This document shows, piece by piece, positions 46,560-56,453 of a stretch of DNA of 64,000 nucleotides. Within the stretch, counting starts at the first letter, position 1. Each line of letters opens with the position of its first letter. This DNA is from Clostridiaceae bacterium (GTDB lineage Bacteria; Bacillota; Clostridia; DSM-8532), in NCBI GenBank assembly GCA_012521105.1, contig JAAYNA010000116.1, forward strand, positions 1-64,000. The letters run 5' to 3'. A model generated the notes under the pieces. The model saw only the letters and a list, made by a program, of their open reading frames with translations, was not told the DNA's origin and ran no database searches. The position numbers and the translations under genes are program-made.

Positions 46560-49500
46560 ATGCCAAAGAGAACAGATATCAATAAAATTCTGATTATTGG
46601 CTCGGGACCGATTATTATCGGGCAAGCCTGCGAATTTGACTATTCAGGTACCCAAGCCTGCAAAGCTCTAAAGAAGCTTGGTTATGAAATTGTACTGGTA
46701 AATTCAAACCCGGCCACCATTATGACCGATCCGGGAATTGCAGATGCAACATATATTGAACCTTTAAACCTTGAACGATTAACCCAGATAATTCAAAAAG
46801 AACGTCCCGATGCCCTTCTCCCCAATTTAGGCGGGCAGTCAGCTTTAAACCTGTGTTTGGAGCTGTCAAAAGCAGGAGTCCTTGAAAAATACAATGTTGA
46901 AGTATTAGGTGTTAAAGTAGATGCCATTGAACGCGGAGAAGACAGAATTGCCTTTAAGGAAACAATGGACAGACTGGGAATAGAAACACCGCGCAGTATG
47001 CCGGCATACAGTGTGGAAGAAGCTGAAAAAATAGCCCTTGAGCTGGGGTTCCCGGTTGTTATACGTCCCGCATATACAATGGGTGGTACCGGAGGCGGAC
47101 TCGTTTATAACATTGAAGAATTGCGTTTGGTTGCAAACAGGGGTATTTCAGCAAGCATGGTTGGGCAAATACTTGTGGAAGAGTCGGTGCTTGGCTGGGA
47201 GGAACTTGAGGTCGAAGTGGTACGCGACACAAAAAACCAGATGGTTGCCGTATGCTTCATTGAAAATATAGACTCAATGGGAGTACACACGGGGGATTCT
47301 GTCTGCGCCGCTCCAATGCTTACAATAAGTCCTGAACTTAAACAGCGCCTTAAAGAATATGCATTTAAAATTGTTGAGGCAATAGAAGTAATTGGAGGTA
47401 CCAATGTTCAATTTGCCCACGATCCTGAAACCGATCGGGTTGTTATTATTGAAATAAACCCGAGAACCTCTCGCTCATCAGCCCTCGCATCAAAGGCCAC
47501 AGGTTTCCCCATAGCTTTCATCTCTGCAATGCTTTCAGTGGGGATAACTCTTGATGAAATTCCGTATTATAAATATGGCACTCTCGATAAATATACTCCA
47601 TCTGAAGATTATGTGGTTGTTAAATTCCCACGCTGGGCCTTTGAAAAATTTAAAGGAGCACAGGATAAGCTTGGCACACAAATGAAGGCTGTTGGCGAAG
47701 TAATGAGTATCGGTAAAAATTATAAAGAAGCCCTGCAGAAAGCGGTACGTTCCCTTGAGGTTGGCCGGTATGGCTTAGGTTTTGCAAAAAACTATAACAC
47801 TATGGATTTGCAGGAGTTATTGGAAATTCTGGTAGAGCCTTCAAGCGAGCGTCAGTTTATAATGTACGAAGCCCTTAGAAAGGGTGCGGATATTGAACAG
47901 TTAAACAAAATTACCCACATAAAAAAATGGTTTATACAGCAGATGAAAGAGTTGGTTGAACTTGAAGAGGAAATATTAAAATTCAAAGGGTCAACTCTCC
48001 CCGATGAACTTATCATTAAGGCTAAAAAAGACGGTTTTGCCGACAGATATCTTGCTAAGCTCCTGGATGTTAGTGAAGAGGAAATCCGGAATCAACGGGT
48101 TAAACTGGGAATTGTTCAGGAGTGGGAAGCAATTCCTGTAAGCGGTGTTGAAAATGCTTGTTATTATTATTCCACATACAACGGCTCAAAGAAGGGTGCA
48201 AACCAAAGCCACAGTTCTTCAAATAAACCAAAGGTAATGGTACTGGGCGGAGGACCCAATAGGATAGGCCAGGGAATAGAATTTGATTATTGCTGTGTTC
48301 ATGCAGCATTTGCCCTTAGGGATATGGGCTATGAAACCATAATTGTTAACTGTAATCCCGAAACTGTTTCCACCGATTACGATACTTCAGATCGCCTTTA
48401 TTTTGAACCCCTTACTGTTGAAGATGTGTTAAGCATATACCAGAAAGAAAACCCCATTGGAATTATAATTCAGTTTGGAGGACAGACCCCTTTAAACATT
48501 GCAACAGAACTTTCAAAGGCGGGAGTCAGAATTTTGGGAACAACTCCCGAGACAGTTGACATGGCCGAGGACAGGGATCTGTTCAGACATATGATGGAAA
48601 GACTTGAAATTCCAATGCCCGAGGCAGGAATGGCCAGCACCCTTGATGAAGCACTGGCGATAGCTGAGAAAATAGGTTATCCATTAATGGTAAGACCATC
48701 CTATGTACTCGGCGGACGGGGTATGGAAGTAATATACGACCAGGAAATGCTTGAAAGGTATGTTTCAGAAGCTGCAGGTGTTACGCCAGACCGTCCTCTT
48801 TTGATAGATAAGTTTCTTGAAAATGCAATTGAAGCCGAAGCAGATGCTATCGCCGACGGTTCAAACACCTTTGTACCTGCCGTAATGGAGCATATCGAAC
48901 TTGCAGGTATCCACTCGGGCGACTCGGCTTGTGTAATACCGCCTATCAGTCTTAAGCCTGAGCATATAGAAACCATATCCGAATATACGCGAAAAATAGC
49001 CAATGAGTTAAAAGTTGTAGGCTTAATGAATATACAGTACGCTGTTTACAACGACCGGGTTTATGTACTTGAAGCAAACCCCCGAGCATCAAGAACGGTG
49101 CCATTGGTGTCAAAAGTTTGCAATATATCTATGGCATATCTTGCCACCGAAATTATTCTTGCAATGGAAAAGGGCAGCAAGTCCCCGGTATTGGATTTGA
49201 ATAAGCGGAAAATAACTCATTACGGTGTTAAGGAAGCAGTTTTTCCCTTTAACATGTTCCATGAAGTGGACCCGTTATTAGGTCCTGAAATGCGCTCTAC
49301 CGGTGAAGTCCTGGGTATTGCAAATTCATTCGGGCTTGCTTTTTTTAAAGCCCAGGAGGCAACACAGGCACCTCTTCCTACAGAAGGAACTGTTTTAATG
49401 AGTATAGCAGACAAGGATAAACATTACCTTCTTGACATTGCCCGCAAGTTTTCAGAACTTGACTTTAATATAATTGCCACAGAAGGCACTTACAAATACT

Positions 49501-49799
49501 TAACAAACAACGGAATAAAGTGCCGGAAGGTTAAGAAAATGTATGAAGGCAGGCCCAATATTGTGGACTTAATAGTTAACGGTGAAATACAGCTTATTGT
49601 GAATACGCCGGCTGGAAAACAGAGTCAGTATGACGATTCATACATAAGAAAGAGTGCCATTAGATATAATATTCCTTATATTACCACTATGACAGCTGCG
49701 CTTGCAAGCGTCAAGGGAATTGCAGCATATAAGGAAAGCCATGAAACAGAGGACAAGGTAAAATCCCTGCAGAGTTACCACGAGGATATTGGTAAATGA
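46560..49799 (+). CDS. carB: Carbamoyl-phosphate synthase large subunit
   Basis: 1,079 residues; makes carbamoyl phosphate for pyrimidine and arginine synthesis, using ammonia delivered by CarA. Two homologous ATP-grasp halves: the first with GSGPIIIGQACEFDYSG near 15 and TMGGTGGG near 175; the second with GGGPNRIGQGIEFDYCC near 565 and VLGGRGME near 715. The C-terminal MGS-like allosteric domain starts near 930. Full length and intact. No carA or pyr genes adjoin it in this window, so the small subunit must be elsewhere. Strong AAGGAG site. Confidence 0.97.
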   Translation: MPKRTDINKILIIGSGPIIIGQACEFDYSGTQACKALKKLGYEIVLVNSNPATIMTDPGIADATYIEPLNLERLTQIIQKERPDALLPNLGGQSALNLCLELSKAGVLEKYNVEVLGVKVDAIERGEDRIAFKETMDRLGIETPRSMPAYSVEEAEKIALELGFPVVIRPAYTMGGTGGGLVYNIEELRLVANRGISASMVGQILVEESVLGWEELEVEVVRDTKNQMVAVCFIENIDSMGVHTGDSVCAAPMLTISPELKQRLKEYAFKIVEAIEVIGGTNVQFAHDPETDRVVIIEINPRTSRSSALASKATGFPIAFISAMLSVGITLDEIPYYKYGTLDKYTPSEDYVVVKFPRWAFEKFKGAQDKLGTQMKAVGEVMSIGKNYKEALQKAVRSLEVGRYGLGFAKNYNTMDLQELLEILVEPSSERQFIMYEALRKGADIEQLNKITHIKKWFIQQMKELVELEEEILKFKGSTLPDELIIKAKKDGFADRYLAKLLDVSEEEIRNQRVKLGIVQEWEAIPVSGVENACYYYSTYNGSKKGANQSHSSSNKPKVMVLGGGPNRIGQGIEFDYCCVHAAFALRDMGYETIIVNCNPETVSTDYDTSDRLYFEPLTVEDVLSIYQKENPIGIIIQFGGQTPLNIATELSKAGVRILGTTPETVDMAEDRDLFRHMMERLEIPMPEAGMASTLDEALAIAEKIGYPLMVRPSYVLGGRGMEVIYDQEMLERYVSEAAGVTPDRPLLIDKFLENAIEAEADAIADGSNTFVPAVMEHIELAGIHSGDSACVIPPISLKPEHIETISEYTRKIANELKVVGLMNIQYAVYNDRVYVLEANPRASRTVPLVSKVCNISMAYLATEIILAMEKGSKSPVLDLNKRKITHYGVKEAVFPFNMFHEVDPLLGPEMRSTGEVLGIANSFGLAFFKAQEATQAPLPTEGTVLMSIADKDKHYLLDIARKFSELDFNIIATEGTYKYLTNNGIKCRKVKKMYEGRPNIVDLIVNGEIQLIVNTPAGKQSQYDDSYIRKSAIRYNIPYITTMTAALASVKGIAAYKESHETEDKVKSLQSYHEDIGK

Positions 49800-49890
49800 T
49801 AAACCTAAAGAGCATTCCTGTAATGAATATGGTGAGCTTTGAAAATTAAATCGCCTCATGATAATTCTTACTTGTCGAAAAAATCCCTCG

Positions 49891-49924
49891 CAAAAAGAGT
49901 TGTCCTGTGGACACCTCTTTTTTG
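49891..49924 (+). terminator. Terminator downstream of carB
   Basis: CAAAAAGAG (49891-49899) pairs with CTCTTTTTTG (49915-49924), with inner GTCC/GGAC pairing around a 3-base loop. Works on the plus strand with its T6 run. Confidence 0.85.
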
Positions 49925-50010
49925 CACATCTACCCTTGATTTTTTGCAAATTAGAATTTTTATTATGCAATGAACAAGCTGGGTGGGAGAATAAGAAAGC
50001 AAACTGTATT

Positions 50011-50255
50011 CTATTGTTCGGTCATTAAGATCTTTAATTTAGCAATTGCTCTTTTTTTCATACTATTAACTGCTTGACGTGAGACATTAAGTTGATTAGC
50101 AATATGGGATTCGGGATAATTTAAATAGAACTTTTTGTAAATAACATATTGTTGAGTAATTGGGAGCTTTTTATAAGATCTTTTAGCATTATTTTTTCAT
50201 CAAGAAACTCTAATGAGGCTTCGCTGTAAAACCTATAATTGTATTAAAGAGGTAA
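50011..50255 (-). pseudogene. Remnant of a sigma-70 region 4-like helix-turn-helix protein
   Basis: The minus strand reads LPITQQYVIYKKFYLNYPES, then HIANQLNVSRQAVNSMKKRA and a stop at 50011, a sigma-70 region 4-type helix-turn-helix. Upstream, FLDEKIMLKDLIK continues in the +1 frame; the two join at a run of five A (50168-50172) where six would keep the frame. Further upstream there is an in-frame stop and no start. Decayed regulator or small sigma factor, perhaps from a lost mobile element. Confidence 0.65.
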
Positions 50256-50385
50256 CTCGTAGAATTGAATAGATTTATTTATGTATAGCTGTCATTTACT
50301 TTGATAGAAATAATTAAAGTTGATTATAGAAATTTATTATATTATTATTTAATTAATGTATTTGACATTAAAATTAGGAGGATTT

Positions 50386-51040
50386 ATGAAAAAAATAGTT
50401 TCTATTTTTGTGTTGCTACTATTTTTTGCAATACTACTAATTTTTGCGATACTAAATACATGTTCAGCTGATAGAAAAATACTTGACAGTATTAATGTGG
50501 ATTCAAAAAGTAAATTTCAACTTTATATAGAAAGTAACAATTTAATTCTGAAAAGTGGAATAGAAACTTTTACTCTTACTAGTAACCGTAATTTTGAGTT
50601 AACCGAAGAACAACCAAAGATGCATTTGATTAACCGAGGTGACAGGAAATATATACTTATTACTACTGTATGGGCAACTAATAAAATTGGTTCATCTGTT
50701 TCTATGTGGCTTTATGATTGTCTAAATGAAAAGATTTAAACTATCGATGATGGCGTTGAAAATGTAGATTATATTGTTCAAAAGAATGACAGTAGCTATG
50801 TACTTAAAATTCCTCATTATGATTTAAAATTAAATGTAAATATCGAATCTTCTTATGAGGATATATTTCGAATTGGAGTTTTCGCGCTTTGTAAACTATA
50901 ACATCGAAGCAGATGGTACAATTGTGCTGGAAAGATGGGTACAAACTGGTGCCATGGATTGGTTAGGCAGTAGCATCTTAACCACTGTATATGATATTGA
51001 TGATGGGCATTTAGTACCTATTTCATTTTCCATTAATTAA
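50386..51040 (+). pseudogene. Hypothetical membrane-anchored or secreted protein, stop and frameshift
   Basis: Excellent AGGAGG site before ATG 50386. MKKIVSIFVLLLFFAILLIF is a signal or anchor, followed by a short beta-rich domain. TAA at 50737-50739 interrupts after LNEKI; the same frame goes on with TIDDGVENVDYIVQKNDSSY, and near 50865-50872 a +1 shift leads into FELEFSRFVNYNIEADGTIV and DIDDGHLVPISFSIN at 51040. Repaired length about 215 residues. Base composition is more AT-rich than the neighbours. Family not recognised. Confidence 0.6.
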
Positions 51041-51095
51041 ATTCTTAATATATGTGTATTATTTAGTATCACTTTTATAAGGAGCGTGTTTATTC

Positions 51096-52496
51096 TTGGG
51101 AGGAGTATTCGGGGTTGTATCGAAGAGTGACTGTGTATTGGATTTATATTTCGGTACCGACTACCACTCTCACCTTGGAACAAGCCGGGGTGGAATGGCT
51201 GTATGGTCAGGCAGGTCCTTTACAAGATCCATACACAACATAGAAAATGTACAGTTCCGTTCAAAATTTGAAGTGGATCTGTCAGCCATGAGCGGTCGTA
51301 TGGGCATTGGCTGTATCAGCGACAATGAACCCCAGCCCCTTTTGGTTCGCTCCCATCTTGGTCACTATGCAATAACAACTGTTGGGCGTATAAACAATTT
51401 AGATGAAATTGTTGACTATTGTTTTAAAAGAAATTTAATTCATTTCCTTGAAATGAGCCAGGGCGAAATTAACCCCACCGAGGTTGTTTCGGCATTAATA
51501 GATCAGGAAAGCTCAATTAAGGATGGTATACTGCGTGCTCAACAGACAATTGACGGCTCATGCACATTGCTTGTTTTAACCGATGGCGGTATTTACGCAG
51601 CCAGGGATCGTTTTGGAAGAACACCCCTTATTATCGGTAAAAAGGAAGGGGCTTACTGCGTTACCTTCGAATCCTGCGCTTTGACGAATCTTGGTTACAG
51701 CAATTTCTATGAGCTTGGCCCGGGCGAAATAGTGTTTATTACTCCCGAGGGCATTGAACAGATTTCCCCGCCGGGAGATAAAATGAAAATTTGCTCTTTT
51801 TTATGGGTTTATTTTGGCTATTCTTCTTCGACTTATGAAGGAGTAAATGTTGAGGTAATGCGGAACAGGAACGGTGCTATAATGGCGCGCAGAGACAGCG
51901 TGGAGGTTGATTTTGTTTCGGGGATACCCGATTCGGGTGTAGCCCACGCAATAGGCTATTCGAACGAAGCCAGCATACCATATGTAAGGCCATTTATTAA
52001 GTATAACCCCACATGGTCAAGAAGTTTTATACCCCAAACCCAGGAGGTAAGGGAGCAAATCGCAAGAATGAAGCTTATGCCTATAATTGACCTTATAAAG
52101 GATAAAAGGCTTCTGTTCTGCGACGACTCGATAGTCCGCGGTACACAGATGAGGGAAACTGTCCAGTTTTTATATGGTTTTAACGCTAAGGAAGTTCACA
52201 TCCGTTCAGCCTGCCCTCCACCAATTTTTACCTGCAAGTATCTCAACTTTTCAAGGGCAAGATCTGAAAAGGATCTGGTTTCAAGACGCACAATACAAAA
52301 GCTTGAGGGTAGTTATTCTGTCGATCTGGAACAGTATTGTGACCACAGAACTGAAAAATACCACTGCATGGTTGAACATATTGGCAAAGAGCTTAATTTT
52401 ACATCACTTAAATATCAGGCCCTTCCTGATATGCTTGATGCAATAGGTCTTCCCCACGAAAACCTGTGCACTTATTGCTGGAACGGTAAGGAATAA
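51096..52496 (+). CDS. Amidophosphoribosyltransferase-like protein lacking the N-terminal catalytic cysteine
   Basis: 466 residues, PurF architecture. The N-terminal Ntn-glutaminase fold (GGVFGVVSK, HSHLGTSRGGMAV, ARDRFGRTPLI near 170) is joined to a type I phosphoribosyltransferase domain with the PRPP loop LFCDDSIVRGTQ near 345. Cysteines including CTYC near 459-462 resemble the iron-sulfur ligands of Bacillus PurF. True PurF starts MCG; here position 2 is Gly, so the glutamine-hydrolysing nucleophile is absent. A second Cys at 13 is not in the right place. Probably a paralogue with ammonia-dependent or regulatory function. TTG start, AAGGAG 12 bases upstream. The 3' end overlaps the convergent DUF58 gene by 25 bases. 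Confidence 0.82.
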   Translation: MGGVFGVVSKSDCVLDLYFGTDYHSHLGTSRGGMAVWSGRSFTRSIHNIENVQFRSKFEVDLSAMSGRMGIGCISDNEPQPLLVRSHLGHYAITTVGRINNLDEIVDYCFKRNLIHFLEMSQGEINPTEVVSALIDQESSIKDGILRAQQTIDGSCTLLVLTDGGIYAARDRFGRTPLIIGKKEGAYCVTFESCALTNLGYSNFYELGPGEIVFITPEGIEQISPPGDKMKICSFLWVYFGYSSSTYEGVNVEVMRNRNGAIMARRDSVEVDFVSGIPDSGVAHAIGYSNEASIPYVRPFIKYNPTWSRSFIPQTQEVREQIARMKLMPIIDLIKDKRLLFCDDSIVRGTQMRETVQFLYGFNAKEVHIRSACPPPIFTCKYLNFSRARSEKDLVSRRTIQKLEGSYSVDLEQYCDHRTEKYHCMVEHIGKELNFTSLKYQALPDMLDAIGLPHENLCTYCWNGKE

Positions 52497-53797
52497 AGGC
52501 CTGTCTTCATTGCAATATAACGGTTTACAGAATCGATAGTGAACCTGTCGGGGGTGGATTCAAGTACATGGATACCCGACTTCTCAAGAATTGAAAAGGT
52601 ACGCTGTCTGTCATCTATTAGTTTCAGTGCAGCGCTTTTGGCAAATATGTCTTCAGCTTTTTCAATTTCCTTCTCTGCCATATAATGCAGAGCAGGGTTT
52701 TTTATACTTAAAACCATAACTCTGTGCCCGGGAGCACAAATTTTCCATGAGTTAACTATATCCATCGCATGTTCAAAATTATAGGGATCGGTAAATAACA
52801 ATACCAGGCTTTGCCGGTTTTGCTCTCTTTGTAATGCAGAAAATGCCTTCTGGTAGTCGGCGTAGGTCTCGGTTGTCCGGATATTGTACATGCTTTCAGC
52901 TAATCTTTGAAAGTGGCCTGTTCCCTTTCCTGCAGTAACCATCCTGTTAATTTTACTGTCAAAGGATAAAAGACCTATATTATCCCCATAGTTTATTGCT
53001 GTTTCTGCCACTATAAAAGCTGCATTCACCGCATAGTCCAGCTTGGTTATTTCGTTAATCTCTTCGTTCATGACCCTGCTTGTATCCATCATAATGTATA
53101 CATACTGGTTTCTTTCAGGTTCATAATGGTTTGTATAAAGATGCCCCGTTCTTGCGGTTACGTTCCAGTTTATGTGCCTGAAATCATCACCCTGGCTGTA
53201 TTCGCGAATACTTTCAAACTCGGTTCCCACACCAAGATTCCGAATTTTTCTAAGCCCGGCCAATATTCGTTTTTTCTGTGTAATTAACAGGTGACTGTTT
53301 CTAAGATCCTTCAAGTTTGGGTATACCTTAACCCTGTCGCTTATTTTAAAGGTTTTCGACAAAACACAAAGCCCGAAAACGCCTGTAATTCTGATATACA
53401 TATCGGGAAAAATGTATTCACCACGTTTTGTTGGTTTAACTCTATAGGATATATTTTTAACCTCGCCGGGGTTAATAACAAATTCTATTATTTCATTGTC
53501 AACTTTGAAACTTTCGGGCACACTGTCTCTAAGCTTAGCCTTAAACCTGTAATTAGCATGGTTCTCAATATATAAATCAATTCTGTTCCACGAATAAAGA
53601 GACAGTATTGGTTCCATTTCTCTGCGGAACCCTAAACTCTGAAGCTTTAAGGACAGAGAAAAATCGATAATCAGCAGAGTTAAAAGCAAAAAATTGTACA
53701 CTAAAAAAGCATACACCCCAACACCGGGTATAAGTGATAAAGCTGCCGGTATAACACCTGATATAACCAGAAGAATAAATCGTTTACTGACAAACAT
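52472..53797 (-). CDS. DUF58 domain protein (MoxR-associated)
   Basis: 441 residues. Two N-terminal membrane segments (ILLVISGVIPAALSLI, AFLVYNFLLLTLLII), a beta-rich middle, then the DUF58 signature GTEFESIREYSQGDDFRHINW near 205 and a vWA-like domain with MMDTSR near 250 and LLFTDPYN near 345 (metal-site-like). Last gene of the MoxR operon. Partners MoxR ATPases in assembling or activating envelope complexes. ATG 53797 with GAGG upstream. Confidence 0.9.
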   Translation of the reverse strand: MFVSKRFILLVISGVIPAALSLIPGVGVYAFLVYNFLLLTLLIIDFSLSLKLQSLGFRREMEPILSLYSWNRIDLYIENHANYRFKAKLRDSVPESFKVDNEIIEFVINPGEVKNISYRVKPTKRGEYIFPDMYIRITGVFGLCVLSKTFKISDRVKVYPNLKDLRNSHLLITQKKRILAGLRKIRNLGVGTEFESIREYSQGDDFRHINWNVTARTGHLYTNHYEPERNQYVYIMMDTSRVMNEEINEITKLDYAVNAAFIVAETAINYGDNIGLLSFDSKINRMVTAGKGTGHFQRLAESMYNIRTTETYADYQKAFSALQREQNRQSLVLLFTDPYNFEHAMDIVNSWKICAPGHRVMVLSIKNPALHYMAEKEIEKAEDIFAKSAALKLIDDRQRTFSILEKSGIHVLESTPDRFTIDSVNRYIAMKTGLYSLPFQQ

Positions 53798-53816
53798 AAT
53801 ATGACCTCATCATACG

Positions 53817-54770
53817 TTACCTTGGCACTTCTACGGTTTTTATGATTCCCTCAAGAATATCATCAACCGAAATATTATCGAGCAATGTTTCGGGTTTAAC
53901 TATAATCCTATGCCTAAGAACAGGTTTTACTACTTCTGTAACATCTTCGGGGATCACAAAATCCCGGCCTGAAAATGCTGCAAGGGTTTTGGAGCATTTC
54001 ATAACAGCAATGGATGCCCGGGAGCTTGCTCCTAAAAGTACTGCATGTGAATTTCTTGTTGCAAATATTATCGAAGTGATATAGCGTATTATATTCTCAT
54101 TTATAAAAACCTTGTTAATTTCCTGTCTGATGGATAGCCATTCATCTGGAGTAATAACAGGTGCAACCTTCTCCGGGTTTATATCTCCACCACTCTCATT
54201 TACTCTTTTCAGAAGCAATTCTTCCTGTTCGGGAGGTAAATGAGTTATTGCCAGTTTCATTAAAAATCTGTCCAGTTGTGCCTCGGGCAGTGGATAAGTT
54301 CCTTCAAACTCCAGTGGATTCATTGTTGCCAAAACCATAAAAGGCTTTGGTAGTTCGTATGTTTCACCATCAATTGTGACATTTCCTTCTTCCATGCATT
54401 CCAAAAGAGCAGATTGGGTTTTCGGCGCAGCGCGGTTTATTTCATCTGCCAGCAAAATATTGGTGAAAACCGGACCTTTTTTCATATAAAAGGTGCTGTT
54501 TTTTACATCAAATACTTTGGTCCCTGTTACGTCAGATGGCATAAGATCAGGAGTAAACTGTATTCTTGAAAATTCGGATTCAATGGTCCTGGCAAGGACC
54601 CGTGCCGACAGGGTTTTTCCAATTCCGGGTACACCTTCAATTAAGACATGGCCACCGGTAAATAATGCTATGGCTAAGTGTTCAAGGAATTCATCCTGTC
54701 CGACTAATACCTTTTTCAGCTCATTCATTAACATTTCGTACTTTTTCTGAACAATTGGGTTAATATCCAT
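53817..54770 (-). CDS. MoxR-family AAA+ ATPase
   Basis: 317 residues from MDINPIVQ (ATG 54770; earlier in-frame codons overlap the upstream gene). AAA+ core with Walker A EGVPGIGKT near 53, Walker B ILLADEINRA near 106 with the MoxR-type DEINRAPPKTQ variant (AAPKTQSALLE), sensor 1 ATMNPLEFEG, and an arginine-finger region PEAQLDRF. Chaperone-like ATPase acting with the DUF58 protein. Operon position between the DUF4350 and DUF58 genes. Confidence 0.95.
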   Translation of the reverse strand: MDINPIVQKKYEMLMNELKKVLVGQDEFLEHLAIALFTGGHVLIEGVPGIGKTLSARVLARTIESEFSRIQFTPDLMPSDVTGTKVFDVKNSTFYMKKGPVFTNILLADEINRAAPKTQSALLECMEEGNVTIDGETYELPKPFMVLATMNPLEFEGTYPLPEAQLDRFLMKLAITHLPPEQEELLLKRVNESGGDINPEKVAPVITPDEWLSIRQEINKVFINENIIRYITSIIFATRNSHAVLLGASSRASIAVMKCSKTLAAFSGRDFVIPEDVTEVVKPVLRHRIIVKPETLLDNISVDDILEGIIKTVEVPR

Positions 54771-54777
54771 ACTCAAT

Positions 54778-55794
54778 TCATTCCTTTCTCCTGGTTTGAC
54801 CACTGTTATTAATCTCATACTCCAGCTTTTCAAGACGAAGAACTATATTCTTAAGCTCCTTTTTGCTTAATACTCCCCTTCTTAAATGATACTCACATTC
54901 TGCCAGCAGATTTCCTGCCTTTTCCTTATGAGCACCGGGCATTGTCAGGTACCTGCCATACTTCTGTGTGAAATAACCGTAGTAGTTTGATAATACCAAT
55001 GGATAGGCCTTCATGCGTTGATAAAGACCTGAAAGTGCGTTAACCACTTCATTTTCAGGCCTCATCACCATTTTTTTGTCTCCCCGTACCCGACCGAAGG
55101 GTTTCCACCCCCTTATTACAACAAGCAGAATAACTATGAAAAGCTGTATTACTATTAACTGACCCGTGTGCCCTATTAAATCCCATATACCGGGAGATGG
55201 AAGCTGCATAAAGTGGAAATACTCATTGAATATCACTTTCGGATTGTTAATTCTGGCAAGTACATTGATGAATGCAACTGCTGCACTTGATGTGGCAATA
55301 TTTTCGTTTAAAAAACTGTCTGCATTGTCCAGCACGCAAACAAGCCCCTTTTCCAGCCCGTACCATGTAACTGAAACATTCCCGGCTTTCACAACTTCGT
55401 ACCACTGTCTGGTTTCTGAAATAAAATCAAAAATCCAGAGATCACCGATATTGCGTTCATCCAGAATCAATACAAGTGTATTGCCATTACCAAGCCATTT
55501 TTTCAGTCCATCCTGTTCTTCGGTATCATTAAACAAAGAGTTTACCGGGCGGTAAACAACCATTACAGGATTTTCCCTTATAAATTTTACAGGGTAATGA
55601 TACCGGGAAACCTGAAAACCGCATCTGCCGGTAAGCAGGTATAAAGCTTTAATCCCTGTTTTCTTTGCACTATAGGAAGTGTAATCAGGATAATCCTTTT
55701 CATGCACCGTTACCGAATACAAAACGAGTATTGCAACAAACAATATTAATATTATCAGTATGGAGAGAAGGCACTTCCTTAGCCTGCTTTTCAT
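54778..55794 (-). CDS. DUF4350 domain membrane protein
   Basis: 338 residues. N-terminal membrane segment (LLSILIILILFVAILVLY), an extracytoplasmic domain with GIKALYLLTGRCGFQV and VVYRPVN (DUF4350 pattern), and a second membrane segment near 225-245 (LIVIQLFIVILLVVI). The C-terminal cytoplasmic tail is helical. Overlaps the DUF4129 gene by 4 bases (ATGA), so translation is coupled. Confidence 0.85.
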   Translation of the reverse strand: MKSRLRKCLLSILIILILFVAILVLYSVTVHEKDYPDYTSYSAKKTGIKALYLLTGRCGFQVSRYHYPVKFIRENPVMVVYRPVNSLFNDTEEQDGLKKWLGNGNTLVLILDERNIGDLWIFDFISETRQWYEVVKAGNVSVTWYGLEKGLVCVLDNADSFLNENIATSSAAVAFINVLARINNPKVIFNEYFHFMQLPSPGIWDLIGHTGQLIVIQLFIVILLVVIRGWKPFGRVRGDKKMVMRPENEVVNALSGLYQRMKAYPLVLSNYYGYFTQKYGRYLTMPGAHKEKAGNLLAECEYHLRRGVLSKKELKNIVLRLEKLEYEINNSGQTRRKE

Positions 55795-56453
55795 ACCTGT
55801 TTCTCCTTTTGATTTATATAAAATTTAAACCATTTATCAACACTTGCTTCATCAATGTCCATGTTTCCATAACAACAGGCATTAAAAAGGGTAGAAAACT
55901 CCTGCATAGGCAAGACCAGGGTTTTGTCCCTGAGTCCGATTTCCCGGATATATATGCGGTTTGTTTTCCATTTCTCAATCTTAATTATTTTTCTTTTATC
56001 AAGCTCTAATAAAAGTGCTATGAAAAGAAATCGTAAAGCCATTGGATATTCCCCGGCGGACATATATCCATAATATGTTTCTATGGCTTCATCAGGTTTT
56101 GTGAGGTAATCATACGCCTCGGGAGTTTTAAGCCGCCTTATTTTTCCGGTAAGATACACCTTTTTTATTATAAGCCTTGCCAGAAGAAACACTAATACAG
56201 CTGCTATTAAAATAAGCAATATTTTCAGTACTGTTTGAAGCACCGGGTTATTTATGTCGGGATTAATGCGGATTTCCCGGTCTGGCTGTCTGTATTGCAG
56301 AAGTTGCCTGACCCATTCCTGAATTGCTTCCCAGATACTATTCATAAGCTTTACTATGGGATTTTGTTTCTTTTCCGTATGGAATTCACGCCTTTTTAGA
56401 ATTTCATCCAGTATACTACGTATTTCCTGTTCGCTTATTTTTTCAGTCAGCAT
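55791..56453 (-). CDS. DUF4129 domain membrane protein
   Basis: 220 residues. A helical N-terminal half faces one side of a membrane segment (LQTVLKILLILIAAVLVFLLA near 83-105). The C-terminal cytoplasmic domain carries MALRFLFIALLLELDKRK and the ending FSTLFNACCYGNMDI typical of DUF4129. Starts inside the end of the preceding gene (11-base overlap). Part of the MoxR operon. Confidence 0.87.
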   Translation of the reverse strand: MLTEKISEQEIRSILDEILKRREFHTEKKQNPIVKLMNSIWEAIQEWVRQLLQYRQPDREIRINPDINNPVLQTVLKILLILIAAVLVFLLARLIIKKVYLTGKIRRLKTPEAYDYLTKPDEAIETYYGYMSAGEYPMALRFLFIALLLELDKRKIIKIEKWKTNRIYIREIGLRDKTLVLPMQEFSTLFNACCYGNMDIDEASVDKWFKFYINQKEKQV

